Positions 1-5,568 of a stretch of 5,568 nucleotides of DNA are shown here, piece after piece. The DNA is from Candidatus Aminicenantota bacterium. Lineage in GTDB: Bacteria; Acidobacteriota; Aminicenantia; JAMOAD01. Position 1 is the stretch's first letter, and the number at the start of each line of letters is the position of its first letter. A program made the translations under genes and the position numbers. Location: NCBI GenBank assembly GCA_027070475.1, contig JALXDT010000193.1, forward strand, positions 1 through 5,568, written 5' to 3'. The notes under the pieces were generated by a model, which was given only the letters and a program-made list of their open reading frames with translations, ran no database searches and had not been told where the DNA came from.

Positions 1-1412
1 CATTATATCCCTCTCAGAAAAAACTTTTAAAATATGTGCCTGTCGTTGTTCTACTGTTTTTCATTCAACTTATGATAGGAGGCTATCTGGCGCATTTATC
101 CGCTGATCCTGTCAATGACTTTGTTTTCTCTCAATCCCTTTTACCTTTTAATGTTATGAGAGCCATGCATTTGAATATTGCAATTTTATGGGTTGCAATC
201 GGCTGGCTTGTAGGAGGGCTTCTTGTGGCTCCCCTTGTCGCAAAAAAAGATTTAAAGTTTCCATGGCTCGTTGATGTTCTCTGGCTTGCACTTTTAGTGG
301 TCGGAGTTGGAGGAATTGTTGGTATATATTTAGGTGCAACCGGACATTTAAAAGATGCATGGTTCTGGCTCGGAAATGAGGGAAGGGAGTTTTTAAATCT
401 CAGCAGAATCTGGGATATAGCCCTAGTATTGGGTCTTGTTCTCTGGTTTTTAATGGTTTTCAGCTTAATAAGGAAAACAAAGGAAAACAGTGTTATGTTA
501 GGTGTTATAATCTGGTCTGCCTTTGGTATTGCAACACTCTATATTGCAGGGATGATTCCTATAACAAAGATTATGCCCAATTTTACCATAGGAGACTATT
601 TTAGATGGTGGGTGGTTCATCTATGGGTTGAACTTACCTTTGAACTTTTTGCTGCCGGTGTTCTGGCTTATCTTTCGGTTGCTCTGGGACTTGTCTCAAG
701 AAAGAGTGCAGAGCGTATAATGCTATTTGAAATCTTTCTTGTAATGATGACAGGTGTTTTAGGAGTCGGACATCACTATTGGTGGCAGGGATTGGATCAA
801 TACTGGATAGCAATAGGAGGACTTTTCTCAGCACTGGAGCCACTTCCACTTGTTATAATGATGATTGAAGCATGGAAAAACCAGAGAGAGAGAGCCGCTT
901 CTCCCGAAGGTTTTAAATTCACAGTTACATTTATGTGGCTTGCAGGTTCGGCATTTTTAAACTGGCTCGGTGCAGGATTCTTTGGAATGGTAATCAACAC
1001 ACCTACCATAGATTATTATGCCCACGGAACATATCTGATTATGCCCCATGCCCATGTGGCACTTTTAGGAGCATTCGGTTATATATCAATAGCTTTTCTT
1101 TATCTGACAGCAAGGTCAAATGCTCTGGCAAACGGTTTGGAATGGAATGATACATTGAGCAAGTGGGGCTTCTGGCTCCTTACAATCGGAGTTGTACTAT
1201 TTGCAGTGCCTACAATCATAATAGGATTTAAACAGGCTCAATTAGCCCATGATGTCAGCTATTATTTTGCAAGAACAAGAGAAGCCTTAGGACCTGTTAT
1301 GGGCTGGGTCAAAATCAGAATAATCCCCGATTCAATGATGATTATCGGAGGAGGTCTTGTTCTGATAGATCTTGTTAAAAAAATATATTTAACCAAGAAA
1401 TCAGAAGGTTAA
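1..1412 (+). CDS. norB: Nitric oxide reductase large (catalytic) subunit, NorB/qNOR-like, 5'-partial
   Basis: Heme-copper oxidase superfamily protein of the inner membrane that reduces two NO to N2O. Residues are numbered from the codon at 36. Seen: a low-spin heme histidine candidate H45; the WVVHLWVE motif with H195 and E199; E203; the GHH pair H246/H247; FSALEP with E268; and PHAH with H338 (heme b3) and H340 (low-spin heme). H195, E199, H246, H247 and E268 keep exactly the spacing known for the FeB ligands and active-site glutamates of cNorB (207, 211, 258, 259, 280). This marks it as a NOR rather than an oxidase; no Tyr-His proton-channel motif of oxidases is seen. About 12 hydrophobic segments are present. 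The frame is open to base 3, adding LYPSQKKLLKY before GTG 36, so the start lies outside the window. The YPSQ entry and the C-terminal PDSMMIIGG resemble quinol-type NORs, while SALEP resembles cNOR; subtype is unresolved. A stop at 1410-1412 ends it ahead of two hairpins. Confidence 0.88.
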   Translation, partial: LYPSQKKLLKYVPVVVLLFFIQLMIGGYLAHLSADPVNDFVFSQSLLPFNVMRAMHLNIAILWVAIGWLVGGLLVAPLVAKKDLKFPWLVDVLWLALLVVGVGGIVGIYLGATGHLKDAWFWLGNEGREFLNLSRIWDIALVLGLVLWFLMVFSLIRKTKENSVMLGVIIWSAFGIATLYIAGMIPITKIMPNFTIGDYFRWWVVHLWVELTFELFAAGVLAYLSVALGLVSRKSAERIMLFEIFLVMMTGVLGVGHHYWWQGLDQYWIAIGGLFSALEPLPLVIMMIEAWKNQRERAASPEGFKFTVTFMWLAGSAFLNWLGAGFFGMVINTPTIDYYAHGTYLIMPHAHVALLGAFGYISIAFLYLTARSNALANGLEWNDTLSKWGFWLLTIGVVLFAVPTIIIGFKQAQLAHDVSYYFARTREALGPVMGWVKIRIIPDSMMIIGGGLVLIDLVKKIYLTKKSEG

Positions 1413-1425
1413 TAATAAAATTAAT

Positions 1426-1453
1426 GGGGAGTGGATTGAAAAATACACTCCCT
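1426..1453 (+). terminator. Hairpin just after norB (possible terminator or 3'-end stabiliser)
   Basis: GGGAGTG (1427-1433) pairs perfectly with CACTCCC (1446-1452). Inside, after a G/A mismatch, ATT (1435-1437) pairs with AAT (1442-1444), closing a GAAA tetraloop (1438-1441). It starts 14 bases after the norB stop. On the + strand no T-run follows, so it may protect the 3' end of the norB transcript instead of terminating it alone. The opposite strand does have a T-rich run after the stem, but no gene on that strand reads into it here. Confidence 0.45.
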
Positions 1454-1474
1454 CATATCTACAAAATAATTTAC

Positions 1475-1504
1475 TGAGCTGTCTCTACAGCTTAAAAGAT
1501 TTTT
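1475..1504 (+). terminator. Second hairpin with trailing T-run, probable Rho-independent terminator of norB
   Basis: TGAGCTGT (1475-1482) pairs with ACAGCTTA (1487-1494), eight pairs with one G-U, around a CTCT loop. Five Ts (1500-1504) follow after AAAGA. The offset of the T-run from the stem makes it weaker than a textbook terminator. Its place between norB and the uppS promoter fits an end of the upstream transcript. Confidence 0.5.
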
Positions 1505-1542
1505 ATACACATTCAACTAAGTAAAAAGGAAAATTTACAAAT

Positions 1543-1571
1543 TAGAAACCCTATCTCTATTGTGATATAAT
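1543..1571 (+). promoter_or_regulatory. Sigma70-type extended -10 promoter for the uppS operon
   Basis: A perfect TATAAT (1566-1571) is preceded by TG at 1563-1564, giving a full extended -10 (TGnTATAAT). A -35-like TAGAAA (1543-1548, 4 of 6 matches to TTGACA) lies exactly 17 bases upstream of it. Transcription would be expected to begin about 6-7 bases after the -10, near 1577-1578, only 3-4 bases before the uppS ATG. A second, weaker pair (TTTACA 1534-1539 and TATTGT 1558-1563, 18-base spacer) overlaps it. Confidence 0.65.
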
Positions 1572-1580
1572 TCCATAACT

Positions 1581-2318
1581 ATGAATGAAATAAAACTCAA
1601 TAAAAAAGAGAGGGAATTGGTTAATCAAATTGATAAATCAAAACTTCCAAATCATGTTGCAATAATTATGGATGGAAATGGCAGATGGGCTAAAAAGAGA
1701 GGCTTACCGAGAATTAAAGGGCATGAAAGGGGAATAAAGAGTGTCCTGTCCGTTATTGAAATCGCAAAGCACATAGGCATAAAATATCTAACTCTATACA
1801 CCTTTTCAAAGGAAAACTGGAAAAGACCGAAAAGTGAAATTTCACACCTTACAAATCTTTTAAAAAAATATTTAAAGGAAAATCAGGAAAAGTTCAAAGA
1901 TGATGATGTTAAATTCAATACAATAGGAGATATAGAGGATTTTGACGAAGAGCTTCAAAATTTAATTAAAACAACAATGAAAAATACTAAAAATCACAAA
2001 GGGATGAAACTTACCTTGGCTCTAAGCTACGGGGGAAGACAGGAAATTTTGAAAGCGGTAAAAAAGATAGTTGAGGCAGGAGTAAAACCCGATGAAATTT
2101 CAGAAAAAAAATTCAGAGCATATCTTTCAAATGTACCCGATGTGGACCTTTTAATAAGAACATCGGGAGAATTAAGAATATCAAACTATCTTTTATGGCA
2201 AATCTCCTATGCAGAGCTTTATTTCACAAAGGTTTTATGGCCTGATTTTAAAAAAGCGGAATTTTTAAAGGCTATCATAGATTATCAAAAAAGAGAAAGG
2301 AGGTTCGGAGAAGTATAA
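1581..2318 (+). CDS. uppS: Isoprenyl transferase, undecaprenyl diphosphate synthase (cis-prenyltransferase)
   Basis: Cytosolic, membrane-associated enzyme that adds IPP units in cis to farnesyl-PP, normally giving C55 undecaprenyl-PP, the carrier lipid for peptidoglycan and surface glycans. Family motifs appear in order: HVAIIMDGNGRWAKKRG with catalytic Asp31 (residues 25-41), GHERG (47-51), YTFSKENWKRP (73-83), LSYGGRQE (148-155) and the signature RTSGELRISNYLLWQ (193-207), then AELYFTKVLWPDF with Glu212, the conserved Mg-site glutamate. Length (245 aa) is usual for the family. The ATG at 1581 has no Shine-Dalgarno and lies only 9 bases past the -10 box. An alternative in-frame TTG at 1617 (233 aa) also keeps every motif and follows a purine run, GAGAGGG (1608-1614), but with very short spacing. 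It is first in the operon and overlaps cdsA by one base. Chain length of the product cannot be read from the sequence. Confidence 0.95.
   Translation: MNEIKLNKKERELVNQIDKSKLPNHVAIIMDGNGRWAKKRGLPRIKGHERGIKSVLSVIEIAKHIGIKYLTLYTFSKENWKRPKSEISHLTNLLKKYLKENQEKFKDDDVKFNTIGDIEDFDEELQNLIKTTMKNTKNHKGMKLTLALSYGGRQEILKAVKKIVEAGVKPDEISEKKFRAYLSNVPDVDLLIRTSGELRISNYLLWQISYAELYFTKVLWPDFKKAEFLKAIIDYQKRERRFGEV
2307..2310 (+). promoter_or_regulatory. Shine-Dalgarno of cdsA inside the uppS 3' end
   Basis: GGAG lies 7 bases before the cdsA ATG at 2318. A stronger AAAGGAGG (2296-2303) sits 14 bases before the ATG, which is long for direct use but could help hold ribosomes. Both lie within uppS coding sequence, which fits translational coupling through the TAATG junction. 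Confidence 0.6.
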
Positions 2319-3118
2319 TGGAACTTATAAAGAGAACTTTAACAGCCATTGTTTTACTTGTATTAATATATTTTCTTGCGGTAAAGGGCTCACCCACCCT
2401 GTTTTTTATCTTTTTGCAGATTGTTATCTATCTTGCACTTTACGAGCTTTTAAACCTGATTGAACTTAAAAATGAGTATAAGCTGGTTATTTTCATCTAT
2501 TCACTACTCATCTCATTTTACTTTTTCACACAAAAAATCTCAATAGATACAATAATTCTCACAATGATTTTAGCTTCAGGTATCCTTCTTTTAAAGAGAA
2601 CCAACAGCGAAACATTAAAGGATTTTTCCTCAAACTTTTCAAAGCTTTTTTTCATACCATTTTATCTTGTATTCACTTTAAATTTTATCTTTTACATATG
2701 GAAGGTCAGCTATTTGCATCTGTTTTTTCTTATCCTGATAATATCAATAGGAGATACGGCAGCTTACTTTATAGGCTCACTTATCGGAAAACATAAGATG
2801 TTCCCGGTGGCAAGCCCCAAAAAGAGTGTTGAAGGTTTCATAGCTTCAATAGTTTTTTCCCTTATAACAGCATACATTGCTCTACTTACATTTTACAAAC
2901 TATTTCCACCGACCTTTATTCTTCTTTCGGGAGCCATAATTCCTCTTGTGGCTCAGCTCAGCGATCCGATAGAATCTCTCTTTAAAAGAGCTGCGGGAGT
3001 TAAGGATTCATCAAATATCTTACCGGGGCACGGGGGTTTTCTGGACAGAATAGATAGTTATATTTTCGCAGCACCTGTATTTTTTCTTTTAATCAGATAT
3101 TTCACACTTTTAAAATAA
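2318..3118 (+). CDS. cdsA: Phosphatidate cytidylyltransferase (CDP-diacylglycerol synthase)
   Basis: Inner-membrane enzyme that joins CTP and phosphatidic acid to form CDP-diacylglycerol, the precursor of phosphatidylglycerol, phosphatidylserine and phosphatidylethanolamine. The C-terminal CDP-diglyceride synthase signature is complete at residues 220-246 (S-x-F-K-R, K-D, then PGHGGFLDRID). Also visible are GDTAAYFIG (145-153), with the conserved Asp146, and SPKKSVEG (166-173). Asp216 and Glu219 lie in LSDPIES just before the signature; many relatives have GD where this has SD. The rest is a series of hydrophobic membrane segments, and 266 aa is normal for CdsA. The start ATG shares its A with the uppS stop (TAATG). 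The stop TAA is followed directly by the dxr ATG. Identification rests on the full signature and on the uppS-cdsA-dxr order. Confidence 0.95.
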   Translation: MELIKRTLTAIVLLVLIYFLAVKGSPTLFFIFLQIVIYLALYELLNLIELKNEYKLVIFIYSLLISFYFFTQKISIDTIILTMILASGILLLKRTNSETLKDFSSNFSKLFFIPFYLVFTLNFIFYIWKVSYLHLFFLILIISIGDTAAYFIGSLIGKHKMFPVASPKKSVEGFIASIVFSLITAYIALLTFYKLFPPTFILLSGAIIPLVAQLSDPIESLFKRAAGVKDSSNILPGHGGFLDRIDSYIFAAPVFFLLIRYFTLLK

Positions 3119-4252
3119 ATGAAAATTGTTTCTGTATTCGGTTCAACAGGCTCTATCGGAAAATCCACTCTAAAGGTGATTGAAAAATTTCCGGATAAAT
3201 TCAAACTCAAATTTATCTCAGCTAACAAAAACATTGAAGAGCTTAAAAAACAGATTGAAAAATTTAAACCTGAATATGTCGGAGTTCCCGAAAAATCCTA
3301 CGAAGAAATAAAAAACCAGTTTCCCGAGCTTAAAATAATCTCAGGGGAAAATTTTCTTGAAGATTCTGTTGACATAGATAATGTTGATTTGATTCTTATG
3401 GGAGTTTCAGGATTTGCAGCATTAAAACCAACGATCAAAGCCCTTGAAAAAGGCAGAATTGTCGCCCTTGCCAACAAGGAATCAATTGTGGCAGGAGGAG
3501 AATTTGTTAAAAATTACCTTTCCCAAATAATTCCTGTGGACAGCGAACACTCCTCCCTCTTTCAACTTTTAAAAAATATTGACAGAGACTCTTTAAAAAA
3601 AATCTATCTTACAGCCTCAGGAGGACCTTTTTTTGAAAAGGAGATAACAGAAAACCTTAAAAAAGAGGATGTTTTAAATCATCCTGTCTGGGATATGGGA
3701 GCTAAAATCACAGTTGATTCAGCCACTATGGCAAACAAATCCCTTGAAATAATAGAGGCTTTTTATCTTTTTTCATTAACCCCGGAAATGATAGATGTGA
3801 TAATTCATCCTCAATCAATAGTTCACTCATTGGTGGAATTTAATGATGGGGTCAGATTTGCTCAGATGAGCTTTCCTGATATGAGATATCCAATAAGCTA
3901 TGCACTTTTTTATCCGGAAAGAGCTCCCGAAGATCCCACGGATAATGCAAATTTTGATATTTCCGAGCTAAAATTTTACAAACCTGATTTTGAAAAATTC
4001 CCCTTTTTAAATATAGCCTATGATTGCATAAAAAACGGAGGTTCAAGAGCAATTGTCTTTAATGCTGCCAATGAAGAGAGTGTTTTTCTTTTTCTTGAAA
4101 ATAGGGTAAAATTTACGGATATTTTTAAGATTGTTAAAAGGATATATGAGAATGAAAATTTTTATGAAATTAGTAGTCTGGATGATATTATGAGTATAGA
4201 TAAAGAGATTAGAATAAAAGTTAAACAATTGGTAAATAAAGGAGATTTTTAA
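3119..4252 (+). CDS. dxr: 1-deoxy-D-xylulose 5-phosphate reductoisomerase (MEP pathway)
   Basis: Cytosolic NADPH- and metal-dependent enzyme (IspC) converting DXP to 2-C-methyl-D-erythritol 4-phosphate, the committed step toward IPP/DMAPP, which supply UppS from the same operon. Seen: the NADPH-binding GSTGSIG (8-14) near the N terminus, ALANKESIVAGG (116-127), the metal ligands Asp141 and Glu143 in PVDSEHSS, Glu210 in NKSLE as the third ligand, Ser167 in TASGGPF, and the loop HPVWDMG with His188 and Trp191, all placed as in E. coli Dxr. IHPQSIVHS and PDMRYPI follow, then the C-terminal helical domain. 377 aa is close to the family norm of about 390. The start is fixed by the Rossmann motif at residue 8. 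It begins immediately after the cdsA stop with no Shine-Dalgarno, suggesting translation by coupling. The family is the known target of fosmidomycin. Confidence 0.96.
   Translation: MKIVSVFGSTGSIGKSTLKVIEKFPDKFKLKFISANKNIEELKKQIEKFKPEYVGVPEKSYEEIKNQFPELKIISGENFLEDSVDIDNVDLILMGVSGFAALKPTIKALEKGRIVALANKESIVAGGEFVKNYLSQIIPVDSEHSSLFQLLKNIDRDSLKKIYLTASGGPFFEKEITENLKKEDVLNHPVWDMGAKITVDSATMANKSLEIIEAFYLFSLTPEMIDVIIHPQSIVHSLVEFNDGVRFAQMSFPDMRYPISYALFYPERAPEDPTDNANFDISELKFYKPDFEKFPFLNIAYDCIKNGGSRAIVFNAANEESVFLFLENRVKFTDIFKIVKRIYENENFYEISSLDDIMSIDKEIRIKVKQLVNKGDF
4238..4245 (+). promoter_or_regulatory. Shine-Dalgarno of rseP inside the dxr 3' end
   Basis: AAAGGAGA places GGAG (4241-4244) 7 bases before the rseP ATG at 4252, an ideal distance. 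It is the clearest ribosome binding site in the operon and supports this ATG, whose A is also the last base of the dxr stop. Confidence 0.75.
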
Positions 4253-5550
4253 TGGCTTTAGTAGGAAAAATTATCAGTTTTTTCATAGTATTCGGAATTT
4301 TGGTTCTTGTCCACGAATTCGGACACTTTATAACCGCAAAACTCTTCGGAGTAAGGGTTGAGGTCTTTTCATTCGGTTTCGGTAAAAGACTTTTCGGGAA
4401 AAAGATAGGAGAAACCGATTACAGGGTCAGCTTAATACCTTTGGGCGGTTATGTTGCACTTGCGGGAGAAGAGGCAAAGGATGTCAAAGGGGAACCATAC
4501 GAGTTTGAATCCCAGCCAAAGTGGAAAAAGGCTTTAATCCTTTTAAATGGCCCTATTTTCAACCTTATTTTAACTGTTATTCTTCTTTCCGTTCTATTTA
4601 CTGTTGGTATTCAAAGACCTGCCTATCTTGACAAACCCGCAAAAATCGGATGGATTCAGAAAGGTTCACCTGCTGAAAAAGCGGGGCTCAGAGTCGGTGA
4701 TATTGTAACAGAAATAAATGGCAAAAGGATAAAAACATGGGAGCAGTTTGAAACAATAGTCACTACAAGCCCTAAAGAGATGTTAACTTTAAAGGTTTTG
4801 AGAAACAATAAAACAGTGGAGATAAAACTTCATCCGAAGGCAATGGGAGCCTATCAGATCGGTGAAGCGGGAGTTATGTATGAACTTTCAGCAAAAATAG
4901 GACAGCTTGCCTCAGGTATGCCTGCAGCAAGAGCAGGACTTAAACCGGGAGACCTTGTTTTAAAAATAAATGGTCAGAAGATAAAAAATTATTATCAGAT
5001 GAGAGAGATTGTTTTAAAATCTCCCAAAAAAGAGCTAATATTTACAATAAAAAGAAAGAATAAGATAATGGATATAAAGGTTATTCCAGAGAATCAGGGA
5101 GGAAAGGGTGTAATCGGAGTTATAGCCTATTTTGAAACAGTGAAGAAAAAGTATCCTCTTCACATAGCCCTATACAATGGTCTGAAGGAAACAAAGAGGC
5201 TTACCGTACTTACATATCAGGTTCTGAAAAAGCTGATAGTCGGTAAAATTTCCTATAAGAGCCTTTCAGGTCCCATAGATATCGCTGATTTTTCCTATGC
5301 AGCCGTAAAGAGCGGAACATCAGGTTTTCTCCAGTTTTTGGCATTCATAAGCCTTCAGCTTGGGATTATAAACCTTTTGCCAATCCCAGCTCTTGACGGA
5401 GGACATCTTTTCGTGATTTTAATAGAATCAATAGTGAGAAAGGATTTCTCGCCTAAGTGGAAAGAGAGAATCGCAATGATAGGCTTTTATCTTTTAATCC
5501 TTCTGAGTGTTTTGGTGATTCTCAATGATGTTCTAAAGAGAATGCACTAA
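4252..5550 (+). CDS. rseP: RIP metalloprotease RseP (site-2 protease family, M50) with two PDZ domains
   Basis: Inner-membrane zinc protease that cuts substrates within the membrane. In E. coli it cleaves the anti-sigma factor RseA after DegS and also removes leftover signal peptides. Seen: first membrane helix with the zinc motif HEFGH (21-25), the beta-loop region FSFGFG (39-44) and YRVSLIPLGGYV (57-68), a second helix with LNGPIFN (98-104), PDZ1 (about 125-195, SPAEKAGLRVGDIVTEING), PDZ2 (about 208-281, GMPAARAGLKPGDLVLKING), SLSGPI (337-342), then a helix with NLLPIPALDGGH (374-385), whose Asp382 is the third zinc ligand, and a last C-terminal helix. 432 aa with tandem PDZ domains matches the E. 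coli type (about 450 aa) rather than shorter single-PDZ forms. No RseA, DegS or sigma factor gene is in view, so the native substrate is unknown. It is the last visible gene of the operon. Confidence 0.95.
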   Translation: MALVGKIISFFIVFGILVLVHEFGHFITAKLFGVRVEVFSFGFGKRLFGKKIGETDYRVSLIPLGGYVALAGEEAKDVKGEPYEFESQPKWKKALILLNGPIFNLILTVILLSVLFTVGIQRPAYLDKPAKIGWIQKGSPAEKAGLRVGDIVTEINGKRIKTWEQFETIVTTSPKEMLTLKVLRNNKTVEIKLHPKAMGAYQIGEAGVMYELSAKIGQLASGMPAARAGLKPGDLVLKINGQKIKNYYQMREIVLKSPKKELIFTIKRKNKIMDIKVIPENQGGKGVIGVIAYFETVKKKYPLHIALYNGLKETKRLTVLTYQVLKKLIVGKISYKSLSGPIDIADFSYAAVKSGTSGFLQFLAFISLQLGIINLLPIPALDGGHLFVILIESIVRKDFSPKWKERIAMIGFYLLILLSVLVILNDVLKRMH

Positions 5551-5568
5551 AAAATATCTGTCTTAAAT

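Noticed and set aside
154..1009. Reverse-strand open frames of about 70 codons opposite norB (154-360, 634-849, 797-1009)
   Set aside because: They lie wholly opposite a clearly conserved gene, have no recognisable domains, and are of a length expected by chance in membrane-protein genes.
935..1150. Forward 71-codon open frame in another frame inside norB
   Set aside because: It overlaps the conserved heme-ligand region of norB in a different frame and resembles no known family.
1436..1465. Possible promoter TTGAAA ... TACAAA within the norB-uppS gap
   Set aside because: The -10 match is only 4 of 6, it overlaps the first hairpin, and the extended -10 at 1566 is far better.
1413..1580. Riboswitch, small RNA or tRNA in the intergenic gap
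   Set aside because: The gap is only 168 bases and is accounted for by two simple hairpins and a promoter; no cloverleaf or known aptamer core is visible.
3852..4228. Reverse-strand open frames opposite the 3' part of dxr
   Set aside because: They are low-complexity frames antisense to conserved dxr sequence, with no ribosome site or domain.
1..5568. Mobile elements, CRISPR repeats, defence or toxin-antitoxin genes, or a new system
   Set aside because: No transposase, direct-repeat array, terminal inverted repeats or unknown gene is present; every gene belongs to a known housekeeping or respiratory family.
5551..5568. Start of a further gene or a terminator after rseP
   Set aside because: Only 18 AT-rich bases remain, with no stem, start codon or Shine-Dalgarno that could be supported.

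Overview
This AT-rich window (about one third G+C by eye) comes from a bacterium. It holds the 3' part of a nitric oxide reductase gene, a short regulatory gap, and a compact four-gene run uppS-cdsA-dxr-rseP, all on the + strand. An outer-membrane-type site-2 protease with two PDZ domains, the MEP pathway (dxr) and Lys/Glu/Ile-rich proteins fit a Gram-negative, possibly thermophilic or deep-branching lineage such as Aquificota or Deferribacterota. That placement is inference and cannot be settled without a database search.

Layout: 1-1412 is a 5'-truncated catalytic subunit of a heme-copper-family nitric oxide reductase. The frame stays open to the left edge, so the GTG at 36 is almost certainly an internal valine codon. 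Positions 1413-1580 are non-coding and carry two tandem hairpins (probable end of the NOR transcript) and then a good extended -10 promoter. From 1581 to 5550 the four genes are packed with no gaps: uppS/cdsA overlap by one base (TAATG), cdsA/dxr abut directly (TAA then ATG), and dxr/rseP again overlap by one base (TAATG). The last 18 bases show nothing recognisable.

How the genes work together: Dxr catalyses the first committed step of the MEP pathway, which yields IPP and DMAPP. UppS condenses IPP onto farnesyl-PP to make undecaprenyl-PP, the lipid carrier for peptidoglycan and surface polysaccharide. CdsA makes CDP-diacylglycerol, the precursor of phospholipids. RseP is an intramembrane metalloprotease linked to envelope stress and signal-peptide clearance. 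This is the widespread bacterial envelope-biogenesis cluster, here without frr or pyrH in front. The NOR gene is a separate respiratory or detoxification unit that happens to lie upstream.

I see no previously undescribed system. The points most worth checking are the nearly leaderless uppS promoter/start arrangement, the tight translational coupling (dxr has no visible Shine-Dalgarno), the subtype of the truncated NOR, and the tandem hairpins between norB and uppS.
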